Source: Pratylenchus scribneri
Taxonomy: Eukaryota; Nematoda; Chromadorea; Rhabditida; Pratylenchidae
Length of the DNA stretch: 64,000 bases
Assembly: GCA_030063045.1 (NCBI GenBank)
Contig: JAQSEB010000010.1
Location: 3,527,501 to 3,591,500 of the forward strand
Reading direction: 5' to 3'
A program made the position numbers and the translations under genes. Within the stretch, counting starts at the first letter, position 1; each line of letters begins with the position of its first letter. Shown piece by piece: positions 45,256-56,473 of the stretch. Below the pieces are notes generated by a model that was given only the letters and a program-made list of their open reading frames with translations, was not told the origin of the DNA and made no database searches.

Positions 45256-47189
45256 TCATTTTTCGGTACTTTTCAATTTTCGAATGAATTCTTCCATTTC
45301 ATTGAGTTTTTCACGATTTCTTTTTGCCTCCTCCTCGGTCATTGTGTCATTCCGTTTTCGTCCGTATCCATTCCTCCCATTCATTTTTCCTTTTTCCTCC
45401 TCCTCTTCTTCCTCCTCACTCAATTCCAACATTATTTCTTCTTCTTCTTTTGCCCTTTTATCCTTTTCCGCTTTATTGATTCGTTGGATTGCTTCCAATG
45501 CTTTCGGATTGCCTGGATTTAGTTCGAGGATTCGATCGAATTTGGCACGTGCCTCCTCCAAATTGCCCGATTTTTCCAAACTGAATTAAAATAAATTATT
45601 CATGAAATTGGATCTAATAATCCTTCTTCTTATTAATTATTCTTCATCTTTACTGAATTATTCTTCCCCCAAACTTACTCTCTTCCAAATGCTATCAACA
45701 CTTCCAGACGATATTTATTCCCGTTCCGATGGTTCGGTTGCAATTGAATTGCCTCAAATTCATTAATTTAATATTCCAAATTATTATTCTTTTTACCTTG
45801 TCAAAATCTTGCAATGCGGCCTCAAAATTCCTCATCCCCGCACAGGCCGCTCCTCTTCCCACAAATGCATCCGCACATTCCGCATCCACGGCCAATGCTT
45901 TGTTGAAACACTTTGACAGAGAAATTGGCGATGAATTGATATATAAATGGCTGACCTGGATTGCCTCGAAACATTTATTTTGGCGGGTCAATTCTGCCCC
46001 CCGGACCACATGTGTCATTGCCAATTTGGCGATTTGTTCTTTTCGCATTTTTTCAGCTGTTGGGGCCAAATGAAGGTGCTTTCCGGCCAATTTTGGCAAT
46101 CCACTGTGTCGACTGTTGATTTGAACGCCCAATTGAAGGCCCAAATTTGGATTGTCGCGAAGATGCGAAATATGGCTGCTTTCGTCGAAATCGACTGGGG
46201 CGAAGTCCCTGAAAAATTAATGAATGAAATAATTTTTGTTTATTCAATTGAAACCTGGAATATGCCGGGATGCCTTGATGCGTATAAATTGCCTCAATTT
46301 GGAAAGTGGGCAAATGGATTCGGTGCAAAACTAATTTATTTTTTCATACCTCATCCTCGTCCAATTGCAACTCCAATTCGGCAGTGTTGGGCGAAACGGC
46401 CATTACGGTGGCTCAAAGTGGATTAGAAGGGGAAAATCATTTGTTGGCCAAAATTGTCCATCACATTTGATGACTTACTGCTGATATAGTCGTTCACTTG
46501 GTAGAAGCGCCTGGTCCGGTCGAAGGCAACCGCTTGCTATAAAAATAAATTAAATTAATATTTTGATTTAATTATATTAAAAATTGTTACCAATTTGCCC
46601 TTCATAAATGCCAAAATATTGCGCCGGAATCGAGTCAATGTGCAAACCAACTCGACATGAATGACTGCAACCCCAATTCGGACTATTCTTGCCAAAATTC
46701 GATCCAAAGGTTGAATGTCTTCGAAGAATTTTCGGCATTGGATTGATGGTGAAAAGTTGGAAAGATGGTCAAAAGTTGGCAGCAAGTAATTGGCCTTATC
46801 TACTTCCAATTGTTGGAAACGTGGACTTTGATTCCGATTTGGATCATTCTCAATGATTGCCACTGAAGATGATGAGGATGAAGGGCGTGTTTGATCCTAA
46901 TTAAGTTTAAATATTATAAATAAATTCATTCGGATACCTTTGACTCATCAATGGATGAAGATGGTTGTTGTTCCTCATCACCTTCTATTTTCTCTTTCTT
47001 CAATCCCAAAATGCCTGAATGTTGCACAATTGCTGTAATTGCCTCCTTCATTTCTCGTCTTTCGCTTTCTCGATCATCGAAATTGGCCGATGCATTGGAA
47101 TGTTTTCGATCATTTCGGTAGCTTTGCTGATAATAACTCCGTACATCATCCCATCTGCTACTTTTTCTATTGTATTTATCCGAATACAT
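45256..47189 (-). CDS. ttc-14: TTC14-like S1/TPR protein
   Basis: Start at 47189 (MYSDKYNRKSSRWDDVRSYY). Segments in order: a polar N-terminus; an S1-type region, FFEDIQPLDRILARIVRIGV, as in TTC14; an intermediate part, GLQLGVQINSRHSGLPKLAG; then TPR repeats, ECADAFVGRGAACAGMRNFE, QLQPNHRNGNKYRLEVL and SGNLEEARAKFDRILELNPG. The C-terminus is a strongly charged coiled coil (KAEKDKRAKEEEEIMLELSE). The S1-then-TPR order with HRN.(R/N)KY and the charged tail matches TTC14, a nuclear RNA-associated protein of unclear role. The acidic Glu tract at about 45395-45425 is low complexity. It lies 321 bp downstream of LEM-3 on the same strand. Confidence 0.8.
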
Positions 47190-47510
47190 TTGCTGCTCTA
47201 AATCAAAAACAATTTTAAAATTAAATCGAAAGTAAAATTTGTGGATTTATTTTTATTGACCACAATTATATTGAATGAATGAATGATGATTTATTGATTG
47301 AATCAATTTATTCAAAAATTGCTTATTCTACGCTGAATTAAATTAAAATTGCAATTATATGGCAGACGATTAAATTATTATAAAATGCAAAAATAAAGAT
47401 GAGATAAATGATAAAAGTTGAAAAATTAATTAAAAGGCAAAAATTAAAAGAATTATCTGTGAAAGAATGAATTTTTGAATAAATTTGACTTGACGAGTAT
47501 CCTAAATGTG
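47190..47510. other. Spacer between LEM-3 and TTC14
   Basis: 321 bp of AT-rich DNA with no coding signal, between same-strand genes. It is a candidate intercistronic region if the cluster is an operon. Confidence 0.4.
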
Positions 47511-49429
47511 TTAAAAATATCGGGGGTTTAGGTTTTCCACATCTGCTTCAAAAATTGGCCGACATCGTTCATTTTGAAATATTACATGTGCTTTATGGAG
47601 AAGAAGAGTGCCAAATTCGGTGATTTGTTGTTTACTCCAAGAGGTGGAAATGCCAGAAAATGAACCACGTTGAAGATTTGTAAGATTGGCAATATCTTTC
47701 GAGGGAGGAAAACAATCATTTATATATTGATGTGATAGAATAACCCACCAATTGCGTCGATCATGGCACCTTCTCGTATAAAAGCCTCGGCCGAATGAAT
47801 ATTGTAAAAAATGTGCAGTGAAATCACGCCATGACCGCTGTCCCATAAATTAAGAATGCGTTTCAACTTTTCGGTGCACTAATAAATGTATAATTAATAT
47901 TTAATTTAATTTTGATTTTTTTACGTCGGTTCGCTTTATCTTCGCAATATTTCGGCATTTGTGTGCTTGAATTAGATGTTGAAGTGGTCGAGACCGATTC
48001 CCTTTGCCCACATAGAATATTGATGAAAGAAAATGTCGAAAAGTCAATTTTTGGTCATCATTGGTTGTTGGAAGTCGAGTTGGGTCGATGAGAAGATAGC
48101 AGAAAAAGGAAACCTTTAAAAATAAATTCACGATTTTTTTATATTAATATTTTACCTCCTTTTTTGCAGCCGAAGGTGTAAATTCATTTCGAATTTGTAA
48201 TTCTTGTTTCTTGCCAATTTGAAAATTTTCATCCATTTTTCCATTCTCCTCATTGAATATCCATTTGCGAAGGGCCGGCGAATATTCTATAAAATACAAT
48301 ATCAAAATGAATATATTTTAAATTAATTCCCTACGATTTATTGTTTCCACATTTGCTTCTTTTTGACTTCGTCGAGCCTCCAATTTGGCTAATTTTGTCT
48401 CGTAAATTTTCCGATTTTTTGCATCCATTGGTCCAATTGGGCATTTTCTGCGCAATTTCTCTTTCAATTCGTTCAATTTGAGTTGCGAAAATTGTTTACG
48501 CAATTCTTCCTCATCCTCAATTTGTTTTCGTCGTTTCAGCTCATCATCGGCATTGATTGGCCAAAAGTCAAGTTGGATTTCGCCTTCCACCGTGTGGTCC
48601 GAAGTAAGAAATTCTTCCTCGCGTCCAGCACTGGATGAACGGCGTGGCGGAGCGGATGGGATAACTTTTGCGGTCATCTGGGTTGTTTTTGGTTGTGCCG
48701 GCATTGGTGGTTGTGGATTTAGATGAAAAACTTCCTCCAATTGGATTTGCGGATATGCAGGGACAACAATGCGAGGAGGAGGAGTAATTGTTGGATTTGG
48801 AATAAATTGTTGAATTTGTTGTTGGTGTTTTGGTATTGATAATTGCTGCGATTCTTCTCGATTTTGGATCTATAAATTGGATTGAATGGTGTAAAAATAA
48901 ATGAAATGTTAACCTTTGGTTGAGAAATTTGTTGATTTATTTGAATTTCAGCTGGACACGATCTTCTTTTCTGTTTATCTTCCGGAATATACATAATTGA
49001 TTGATTGACCGCATTGGAATGAGTGCAAATGCCACGGAATAAATAGCCAATCAATTTTCGAACTTTGTTGCGTTCATGTTGCCGCTTTTTCCGCAAACGT
49101 TTCAGAAATCGTTTGGACTCTCCTGTTGCTACATCCAATGGACGGCGTTTGTCAATGTCCTTTGCGTCCACTTTAATTAATATGGAAATGTTTCCATCCA
49201 AAATATTTTTATATTTTTTACCATCAGCCCCATAGTGGATGAGTAATTGGCACATTGCGAGATTGTCCCAAGCAGCTGCAACATGTAATGGCGATAGATT
49301 GTCCGATGGTTCCAATTCATTTGCATCATGAGCGCCGGAATCCAATAATCCTTTTGCTGCATCCAATGCTGTGATTGTGTCGCTGCCGGAAAGCAAATGC
49401 AGTAGGAATGGTTCTTTGGCAAAAAGCAT
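47511..49429 (-). CDS. lem-3: LEM-3/ANKLE1 ankyrin-LEM-GIY-YIG endonuclease
   Basis: Start taken at 49429 (MLFAKEPFLLHLLSGSD); an in-frame stop lies just upstream. Domains in order: ankyrin repeats (AKGLLDSGAHDANELEPSDN, LSPLHVAAAWDNLAMCQLLI, DIDKRRPLDVATGESKRFL), a basic and Gln-rich linker, a LEM domain (LNELKEKLRRKCPIGPMDAK, NRKIYETKLAKLEA), and a C-terminal GIY-YIG nuclease (FCYLLIDPTRLPTT ... SIFYVGKGNRSRPLQHL). The GIY part appears as C-Y-L, YIG as Y-V-G, and the catalytic Arg follows K-G-N-R-S-R. This exact order is unique to ANKLE1/LEM-3, which cuts chromatin bridges at the midbody late in cytokinesis and helps DNA repair. It lies about 230 bp downstream of eIF6 on the same strand. 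Confidence 0.92.
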
Positions 49430-49657
49430 ATCTTTGGTTGGTTAGCAATTTTTGGACGGTCAAATTTTTCTTGGCATTTGAGGCTAAAAATAAAATCCGA
49501 TTTAATTATATGAAGATAAAATATTGGTTTAAAAACCATATGAACAGTTTATATATTCCAATAATAATCTTTTCCTTATTTATTCATAAATATCAATAAA
49601 TTGGAATTGAAAAAAAAAAACAATTTAACAAAGGTCAAGGGGGAATGGAGCAAAAAT

Positions 49658-50578
49658 TCAGAGCATGGTTTCAATGAGGGTGTCACGCAAATTTTTGGAG
49701 ATCGCTGTAGGCGCATTCTCGCCCAATTTGAAGATTGATTCCAGCACCGAAAGCTCGGCCGAAGTTGTTTCCAGACCTTGAGAATAATTTTCTTATTTTT
49801 ATATTTTTTGTTGAATTTACCACAAAATGCGCTCCAATCATTCACACAAACACCCGCTCCAATCAATTCCGATCCCCGATTGATTGTGCCAGCCACAACC
49901 GGCACTTGGACGAGAGAAGCCAATTCCCGTTGCACTTCTGGAGGCGTCTTTGCTGCCACCAAACAACCATTCGAAGTTATTGCTGCATATGTGCCAACCT
50001 AAAGCAGAATTTATTTTTCAAATGGAAATTGGATTATTGCAAACCAATGAATTTTCGCCAAGGCTAAGTCGAAATACTTCCACCTTGAGGACTTCTCTGA
50101 GCGTTTGTTCCGTTTCTTTGCTTATTTCTGCATGAACAATGGCAACGTGGTCATTACTAAATAAAAATTTTAAATATTCTTTGCAAACAATTACCAACCA
50201 TGCAATAACATTGCCCAATGCGGAAAGCCTTTCATCAATTCGTCTAATTTGAACGGAATCTGGCAAACTATTTCGGATATGCTGTAATTCTTGGTCAGTT
50301 GTTGCGTTTGGAACTAAAAGGCCATGGCGATTGCCAACTGTAATTCTGCCAACAATTCGGATTCCCGCAATCGTGCAATGAATAACGGGAATTGTATCTG
50401 CCAATTCAGCTTCAAGAAAACTAAATATTTATAATTGATTATTCATGATCGATTTTCATTAATTAAAAAACCTGTAGAAATTCTCGGAAGATCCGATTCC
50501 GACAAGGCAATAAGCATTGGTTAATTTGCAAAACACTCCGACATCATTACTTGCTTCAAATTGAGTACGCAGGGCCAT
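49658..50578 (-). CDS. eif-6: Translation initiation factor eIF6
   Basis: About 245 residues, the normal family length, from [20 protein letters not shown] to the end DTLIETML. Family marks: [79 protein letters not shown] (split by an intron), [37 protein letters not shown] and DWSAFCG. eIF6 binds pre-60S ribosomes, is needed for 60S biogenesis and blocks premature 40S joining; SBDS and EFL1 release it. It is first in a run of four same-strand genes, so its promoter (50579-50999) may serve the group. Confidence 0.97.
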
Positions 50579-50999
50579 TTTTATGTCGAAGAAATGATTT
50601 TTTTAATTTATCTAAAAATAAAAATAAAAAATATTTAAAATAAATAACTGAAGGATAAAGTTTGATGATGATGCGAAAGGGTTTTTACTTTTTAAGGTCC
50701 CTTTTTTCATATTCTGACAGACATCGCAATTATATTTTTATTTTATTTATACCTAATCATTTTTTGCTGAATTGCGAAATTTAATTTGTTTCGTAAATTG
50801 CGTTCATATAAGTATTTTCCTAGTTTTCCTAGGTTATTAATAAATTAAATATTTTTGGCTTGGTTTAATTGTGGTTTTAAAAGGGTGGGGACTGGGGATT
50901 GATAAACCACATAATATTAATAGTCAAGCTATTTTTTATTGAATGATATTTTTAGCATTAGCACTTAGTTAGTGCCAGCAGCAGATTTATAAATTAAAT
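50579..50999. promoter_or_regulatory. Divergent promoter region, eIF6 and NF-YC
   Basis: 421 bp between two divergent starts. AT-rich with a few GC patches; CCTAGTTTTCCTAGG near 50819-50833 is a short palindrome-like motif. No coding signal was seen. Confidence 0.4.
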
Positions 51000-51983
51000 A
51001 TGCCATCATCAAGTTCTTGTACCGGTTCGTATGCTTCATCACCACCAAAAACATTGGATGATTTTTGGCCAAAACAGCAAGCAAAGATTGACAAAATGAC
51101 GATGACAAATTTTCGAGAAGTGAATAGACATTCGGTAAAATAAAATATAGGCATTTTTAAAGTTTAAAATTTCAGGAATTGCCCATTGCACGGATAAAAG
51201 TAAATCATCAAACAAATAAAAAATTCACTGTTTTTAATTTTACAGAAAATCATGAAAATCGAGGATGGCGTCAAATCGCAGGTTTATTAATATGGAAAAT
51301 CAAAATTTAATTGGATTTCACACATACACAGATGATCAGTGCTGAAGCTCCAGTTTTGTTGGCGAAAGCAGCCGAACTTTTTGTAAAAATTTTTAAATTT
51401 AATGAATAAATTTGATTATTAGATTGAAGAATTGACACTGCGTTCTTGGCTCCATACACACGATAATCGGCGTAAAACAATTCAAAAAGGGGATGTCACT
51501 GGTGGGGCGGCACGCAGTGAAATGTTCGACTTCCTTATTGATATTTTGCCAAGGGATGAAGGTGCAACGGGAATGGGACAGCAACAATTGGTTAAAAAGG
51601 GGGAGTGGAGGGTTTATTCATTTAAAATATTTTATTAATAATAGGAGGAGCCAATTGAACTTATAGGGGGCGAAAATGGCGATGATGCGAATCAACAACA
51701 ACAATTCCAATATATTCTTCAGGTTAATAATTTTAAAATTACTATTTTATTTATATATTCAATTTAGTATACGGATGGATCGGTGCCATGTTTAGCTGCA
51801 GATTCATTACTCAGTGTGGACAATGGAAATGTGCTTCAAGCCACTCAAATTGGCCAGCCAATTCCATTATCGGCTACCACATCCGGCCAACGAATTGTGA
51901 TGGCAATTCCGGGCGATGGTCAGCAACAATTCCAAATTGTTCACCAAATGGGAGAGCAAAGGACTGATCAGCAGGAATCTTGA
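51000..51983 (+). CDS. nfyc-1: NF-YC, CCAAT-binding factor subunit C
   Basis: Starts MPSSSSSCTGSYASSPPKTL at 51000. The histone-fold domain is clear over small exons: LDDFWPKQQAKIDKMTMTNF, ELPIARIKKIMKIEDGVKSQ, MISAEAPVLLAKAAELFIEE, LTLRSWLHTHDNRRKTIQKG, then FDFLIDILPRDEG. ELP(L/I)ARIKKIMK and MISAEAPVL.AKA are hallmarks of NF-YC/CBF-C. It pairs with NF-YB, and the dimer recruits NF-YA to CCAAT boxes. The C-terminal part is Gln- and hydrophobic-rich (GQRIVMAIPGDGQQQFQIVH), typical of its activation domain. The family's ANAVTKYDQFDFL segment here reads ARSEMFDFL, with a Gly-Gly-Ala start (TGGAARSEMFDF). Confidence 0.95.
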
Positions 51984-54641
51984 GAAGAATTTATGGTCAT
52001 TTTATTATTCATTTTTGTACATTTTATTTATTAAACTTTAAATTATAAAAGAATGATCCGAATTATTTTTAGAATTTTCTATTTTTAGTCCACCTATTTT
52101 TGGTGATTCATCACAAAAATGGGTCTTTTTTGCAGCCTCATTGGCCATTCCGAAAATCCCTCCTCATTTTCCACTCTAAGAAAAACCCTCCAGGCAATTC
52201 CCAGTCGACTAAAAATCCATCCTCTTCCCGTTTACAAAAATGGATGTTGGCCTTTGGAATTCTTCAGCTTCCCTTTTTCCATTGCTCCCACCCCCCCCCC
52301 CCCCCCCATCTCTCCAAATTTGGCTTTAGTTTCAATTTTTGGTGTTCTATTAAACCCTGAGAAAATTGGGAAGACACTTTCGTCATCCAAATCCTTTTCG
52401 ACAACAAATCCCACTTTTCAATTGTTTCATCTAGGACAACCTTCGCCTTATTTTCCTCTTTTACATGTTAAGTAAGCATTTTTCATTCAAAAAAAGGTCA
52501 AAAATTGCCCAAAATTTGCTTTCGGACATAAAATTTTGCCATCAAAATATTCAATCATTGAAAATAATTTTGGTGTGCCATTTTGCGTGTGAAATGCTTC
52601 AAAAAATTCTCCATTTGGCCTTAACATTTTATATTCCCCCTCCACCGTTAATAACTAATTTACGTCAATTCATTCAATTTGGTTGGCTACAATTGGATGG
52701 AACTCAAATACTTTGGTGGTTCTTTCCTCGAATAATAAATTCAATGTTCGGCCTCCCAACCCATTTCGTGTATTTAATTGTGAGTTTGAGGCATTTTGCT
52801 TTATTCCCTTTGATTTTCCACTACTAACTTTTTCACCTGCATTATCCATTTTATATTGAATTTTTCGTCATTTTTCGATCCAATGTTCTTCCAAATTTCT
52901 CGAATCCATAAATTTTGTTCTCCAATTCCACTCAAAACCCATCAAAAAATCCCATAAAAATGTTCAATGGCTCCCACAATTTCATCCAACGCCAGATCAC
53001 ATGGCCAAATGGCCATACATAACAAAAGAAAAAGGATAATTAATACCTGCGGCAATCATATATCCACAACCATCCATCCACATAATCTCCATTCCATCCA
53101 AATTCCATTTAATGCCTATAAGACCAAATTCCATTTTCCCCCATTATTTTTATAATTGAGGCGCAAATTGGATTGAGAATATTTTCCATTTTATTCTTTA
53201 CAAATTCCTAATCTTTCATAATTTTTATTTCCATGAGATTTAGGACCATCCCTTTCTTTATCGATGTTTTTACCTTCCAATAATTGTACAAAAAGGCCAA
53301 ATAATGTTTGCATCCTATAATTAAGCAATTTCTTTCGACCATTCATCCCCCCCCCCTTCATCTTCGCTTCCCCACCAATTAATCCGATTTCGCCCATATC
53401 CTTTCCTCACCTATTCCCATTCAATTCTCTCTCAATTCTGAAGAATCCGTTGCCAAGTCGAATTAGGGCCAAGGGATATATACAAGGGAGGAGGGGGAGA
53501 ATATAGCCTTTGGGGCGTCCATTCCCTTGCCCACGGGACCAAATAAAAAGTATAGAATTGGAGGGTTGTTGGGGAGAATGAGCACATTCGCTGAAGAGGA
53601 GGGAAAGGCACAATTGATAGAAGCAGAATGGGCCAAGCCAATTCCTCCGTTTTCTTGCCATTCCCGCATACATTTTTCTCTATGGCTCTCATTTCGTCCC
53701 CCCTGTGCCGTCTTTGTCAATTAGTCGGTTTTCAATGCGTTTGTGCAAAAAATTCCCATCCAAAATTGTGTTTCCTCCTACGGCCATGGCCTTCCAAGAC
53801 CATTTCCCCCACTAAATATTGCCTCTTTCCAATGGCACAACACACTCAAATGGCACACACCACACCATCCTTTTGACTTCTCCGCCCTCTCTCATTCAAA
53901 AGAATGAACCTACCAGCCGATGCTCGGTCTGCGCGTGTCTTTTTGGTATTTCTGCCTGGTACAATAACATTCCATTTCCATCGCAAATATTCCATCTTAT
54001 GTTGCCTGCATTTTCCCATTCCCTGAACTCATTCCATTCGCCCCCAACAACCATTCTAGCCCAACCAATTCCCTCGCGACCGACTGGTAGCGCAGAAAAG
54101 ACAAAGCGCTGGAGGGGAAAAAGTGGCGGCCTCTTCATTTTCCATTAGCCATCAAAACCACCGCCGCCACATTTTGCCTCTGCTCTGCTCATTCGGTTGG
54201 TCGACACAAGGTGTGCTCCCTTTCCCCTTCCCATGCCGACCAATTCATTTCATTCACATTCAATTTTGGAGGCTTCTCCAAGTCATAGTCATTTATGGGA
54301 ACTTCCTCAACAGAATTGAATAATGTCTAAAAATATAAAGTTTTAAATAATTTCTTGGTTTTTAACTTCTTATTAGGCAGAAATTTCCAAGGAAATTGAC
54401 ACACTATCATTCCTTTTATTACGTCAATAAATAAAATTTTTCTCATCCGTGATCAAAAATGATGAAAGGGGAACTCCTCTCGCAATTCAAATTTATAATA
54501 ATACATATTGCCAATATTTTTGTATAAAATGCCATTTTCAGAAATTTTGCAATTTTCCTTTTTTTGGTTTTCAGAAGACCGTTGCTTGTCCAAGTCCAAC
54601 AATTCGTCGCATTAATCAACGGACAATCTATTATTGGTTAA
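51984..54641. other. Gene-poor 2.7 kb with pyrimidine-rich stretches
   Basis: Between NF-YC and the RGS gene. It is rich in CCATT, CCCTCC and TTTTCC blocks, with a C17 tract at 52291-52307 and a C9 run near 53346. Many open frames overlap on both strands, which is what low-complexity C/T sequence gives, and none shows a known domain. It may hold 5' untranslated or upstream exons and enhancers of the RGS gene. Confidence 0.4.
52291..52307 (+). repeat. Poly-C tract (17 C)
   Basis: Seventeen C preceded by CCCA, about 310 bp downstream of the NF-YC stop. The minus strand is G17. Confidence 0.95.
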
Positions 54642-56473
54642 CAATTTTGGAGGCAACAAATTGGTCAATCGAAGCCGATCAGTGGCAAACTGAACGAATC
54701 GGCCAAAGGAAGCGAGAAAAACGCAGGCGCCTCCTCCTCAACATCATCATCAACAACAAAAACCGAACAAATAAAAACAACATCGCCGCAACAAATTATC
54801 ACCAATCAACAACAAAAACAACAAAAGGCATCGCCAAGAAGAAAAGGAACAACGCCAGAACAACAAGAAGGGCATAAATCGGTTGGACAAATGCTGCTCA
54901 AATTGCTGCCTTGCAATTGTTCATCAATTGGGAGTGGACATGGGTAAGTCCATCATCAATCATATAAAAATGGGTGATAAACAAAATCAATTTGATAGGT
55001 GTTTTCCCCTCATTCATCATTGTAGAGTTTTTTTAATCTAAAATGAATATTTTGGTATTTGTTTACGACACATTATTTTTATGCGTTTAATGGAGGCGGA
55101 TTATCTTTCAAAAATGGATGAGAAAATGCTCAAATTCCCCTCCCCCTCCATCATAATTTTATTTGTTGACTTTGCCATCCATTAGTGGGCTGAAGCCCTT
55201 GGAAATTTTTATTTTTTGGCAATTTTAAACAATTGAAATTTGATAATGGACAAGTCAACATTAGCATTGGTGGATGGGAGAAAATAAATTAAATGAATGT
55301 ATTTTGTGACCAAAAAAACTATTTTAGGCTGAAAAGGATAAAAAAACATTAAAAAAAGAATTCCTTCATTTTCAAATATTTTTTCAGCCTCCATGACTTC
55401 AGACTTGGCTCGGACGGCATAGGTGGCGTCTCCAATTTGGAATTGATCGATGACAAGTAATAAATAAAATTAATTAATTAGCCAATTCAATTTACCATTT
55501 TCCAGGACCACATTCGAGGAGGTGGCCGCCTGGGGCGTCAATTTTGATCGACTGATGAAGAATAAACAGGGCCAAAAATATTTTGCCGAATTTCTGAAGA
55601 GTGAATACAGTGATGAGAATATTCTTTTTTGGCAAGCATGTGAGGAGCTGAAACGAGAGAAAAACACTGAGAAAATTGAGGAAAAGGTAAGGAGGGGGTT
55701 AATAAATTTAAAATATTTGGATTAAATTTTAAAAAAAAACAATTATTGGGTTCACATATGAAAACATTGGAGGAATATCTCTCTCTATTAATTTAATATT
55801 ATTTTTTTTACTCAATTTTCATTTGAGGTTTTCGTTTCCATTTTTAGTTCAACCCCGTAAATTTAATTAATTTCCCATAAAAATTAGCGCATTTATTTTT
55901 GTAAATTTTACAAATTTATGACAATTTGGGAGGAGAATGACAATGACATCATTTTTACCAAAAGAAAATAGCCAATTAAATAATAAGTAATTTATTTTTT
56001 TGCAGGCCCGAATCATTTACGAAGATTTCATTTCAATTTTATCGCCAAAAGAGGTTTCATTGGATTCGCGTGTTCGTGAAATAATCAATCAGAATATGGT
56101 CCATCCATCTTCGCACACTTTTGATGAGGCACAAAATCAGGCAAAATACATTTTTAATTCACATTCAATTTTATTAAAATTATTAACTAACAAAATTTTT
56201 AAAAAGTTATTAAAATTACTTTTTTTGCAGATTTATACTCTAATGCAACGGGACAGTTATCCTCGATTCATTGCTTCCACTCTTTACAAAAAATTACTCA
56301 GGTAAGCACAATAAAATTGGTATTAATTTGGACAATTTTATGTCAAAAATAATTTTAAACAAATTAATTTTCCATGTGGATAGGAATTAATAGTCCCATA
56401 AAAATGCAAAATTTAAAATAAAAATTCTAATTTATTTTTTTTCAGTTCCTACGGGCACATGGAGGATCTTTGA
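54642..56473 (+). CDS. RGS protein of the RZ (RGS17/19/20) type
   Basis: The 5' end was not found; the first assigned exon is open from 54642 to 54943. It encodes a Ser/Thr/Gln-rich part followed by GQMLLKLLPCNCSSIGSGHG. This short Cys-containing segment recalls the cysteine string of RZ proteins, but with only two cysteines. The RGS domain is complete across five exons: TTFEEVAAWGVNFDRLMKNK, FAEFLKSEYSDENILFWQAC, ARIIYEDFISILSPKEVSLD, SRVREIINQNMVHPSSHTFD and IYTLMQRDSYPRFIASTLYK, ending YGHMEDL. ILSPKEVSLDSRVRE and YTLM.RDSYPRF are near-invariant in RGS17/19/20. It speeds GTP hydrolysis by Gi/o/z-type G-alpha subunits at membranes. Splice phases agree at every join. Confidence 0.88.

Noticed and set aside
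52119..52475. 118-codon frame spanning the C17 tract
   Set aside because: The poly-proline run comes from the homopolymer; no start context or homologue.
53407..54148. Several open frames on both strands, 80-110 codons
   Set aside because: Mutually overlapping in a C/T-rich stretch, with no shared splice structure or domain.
54449..54877. 142-codon frame, basic and Asn/Thr-rich
   Set aside because: Another frame of the same DNA joins the RGS exons with matching phase and donor at 54943; this one ends before the donor.
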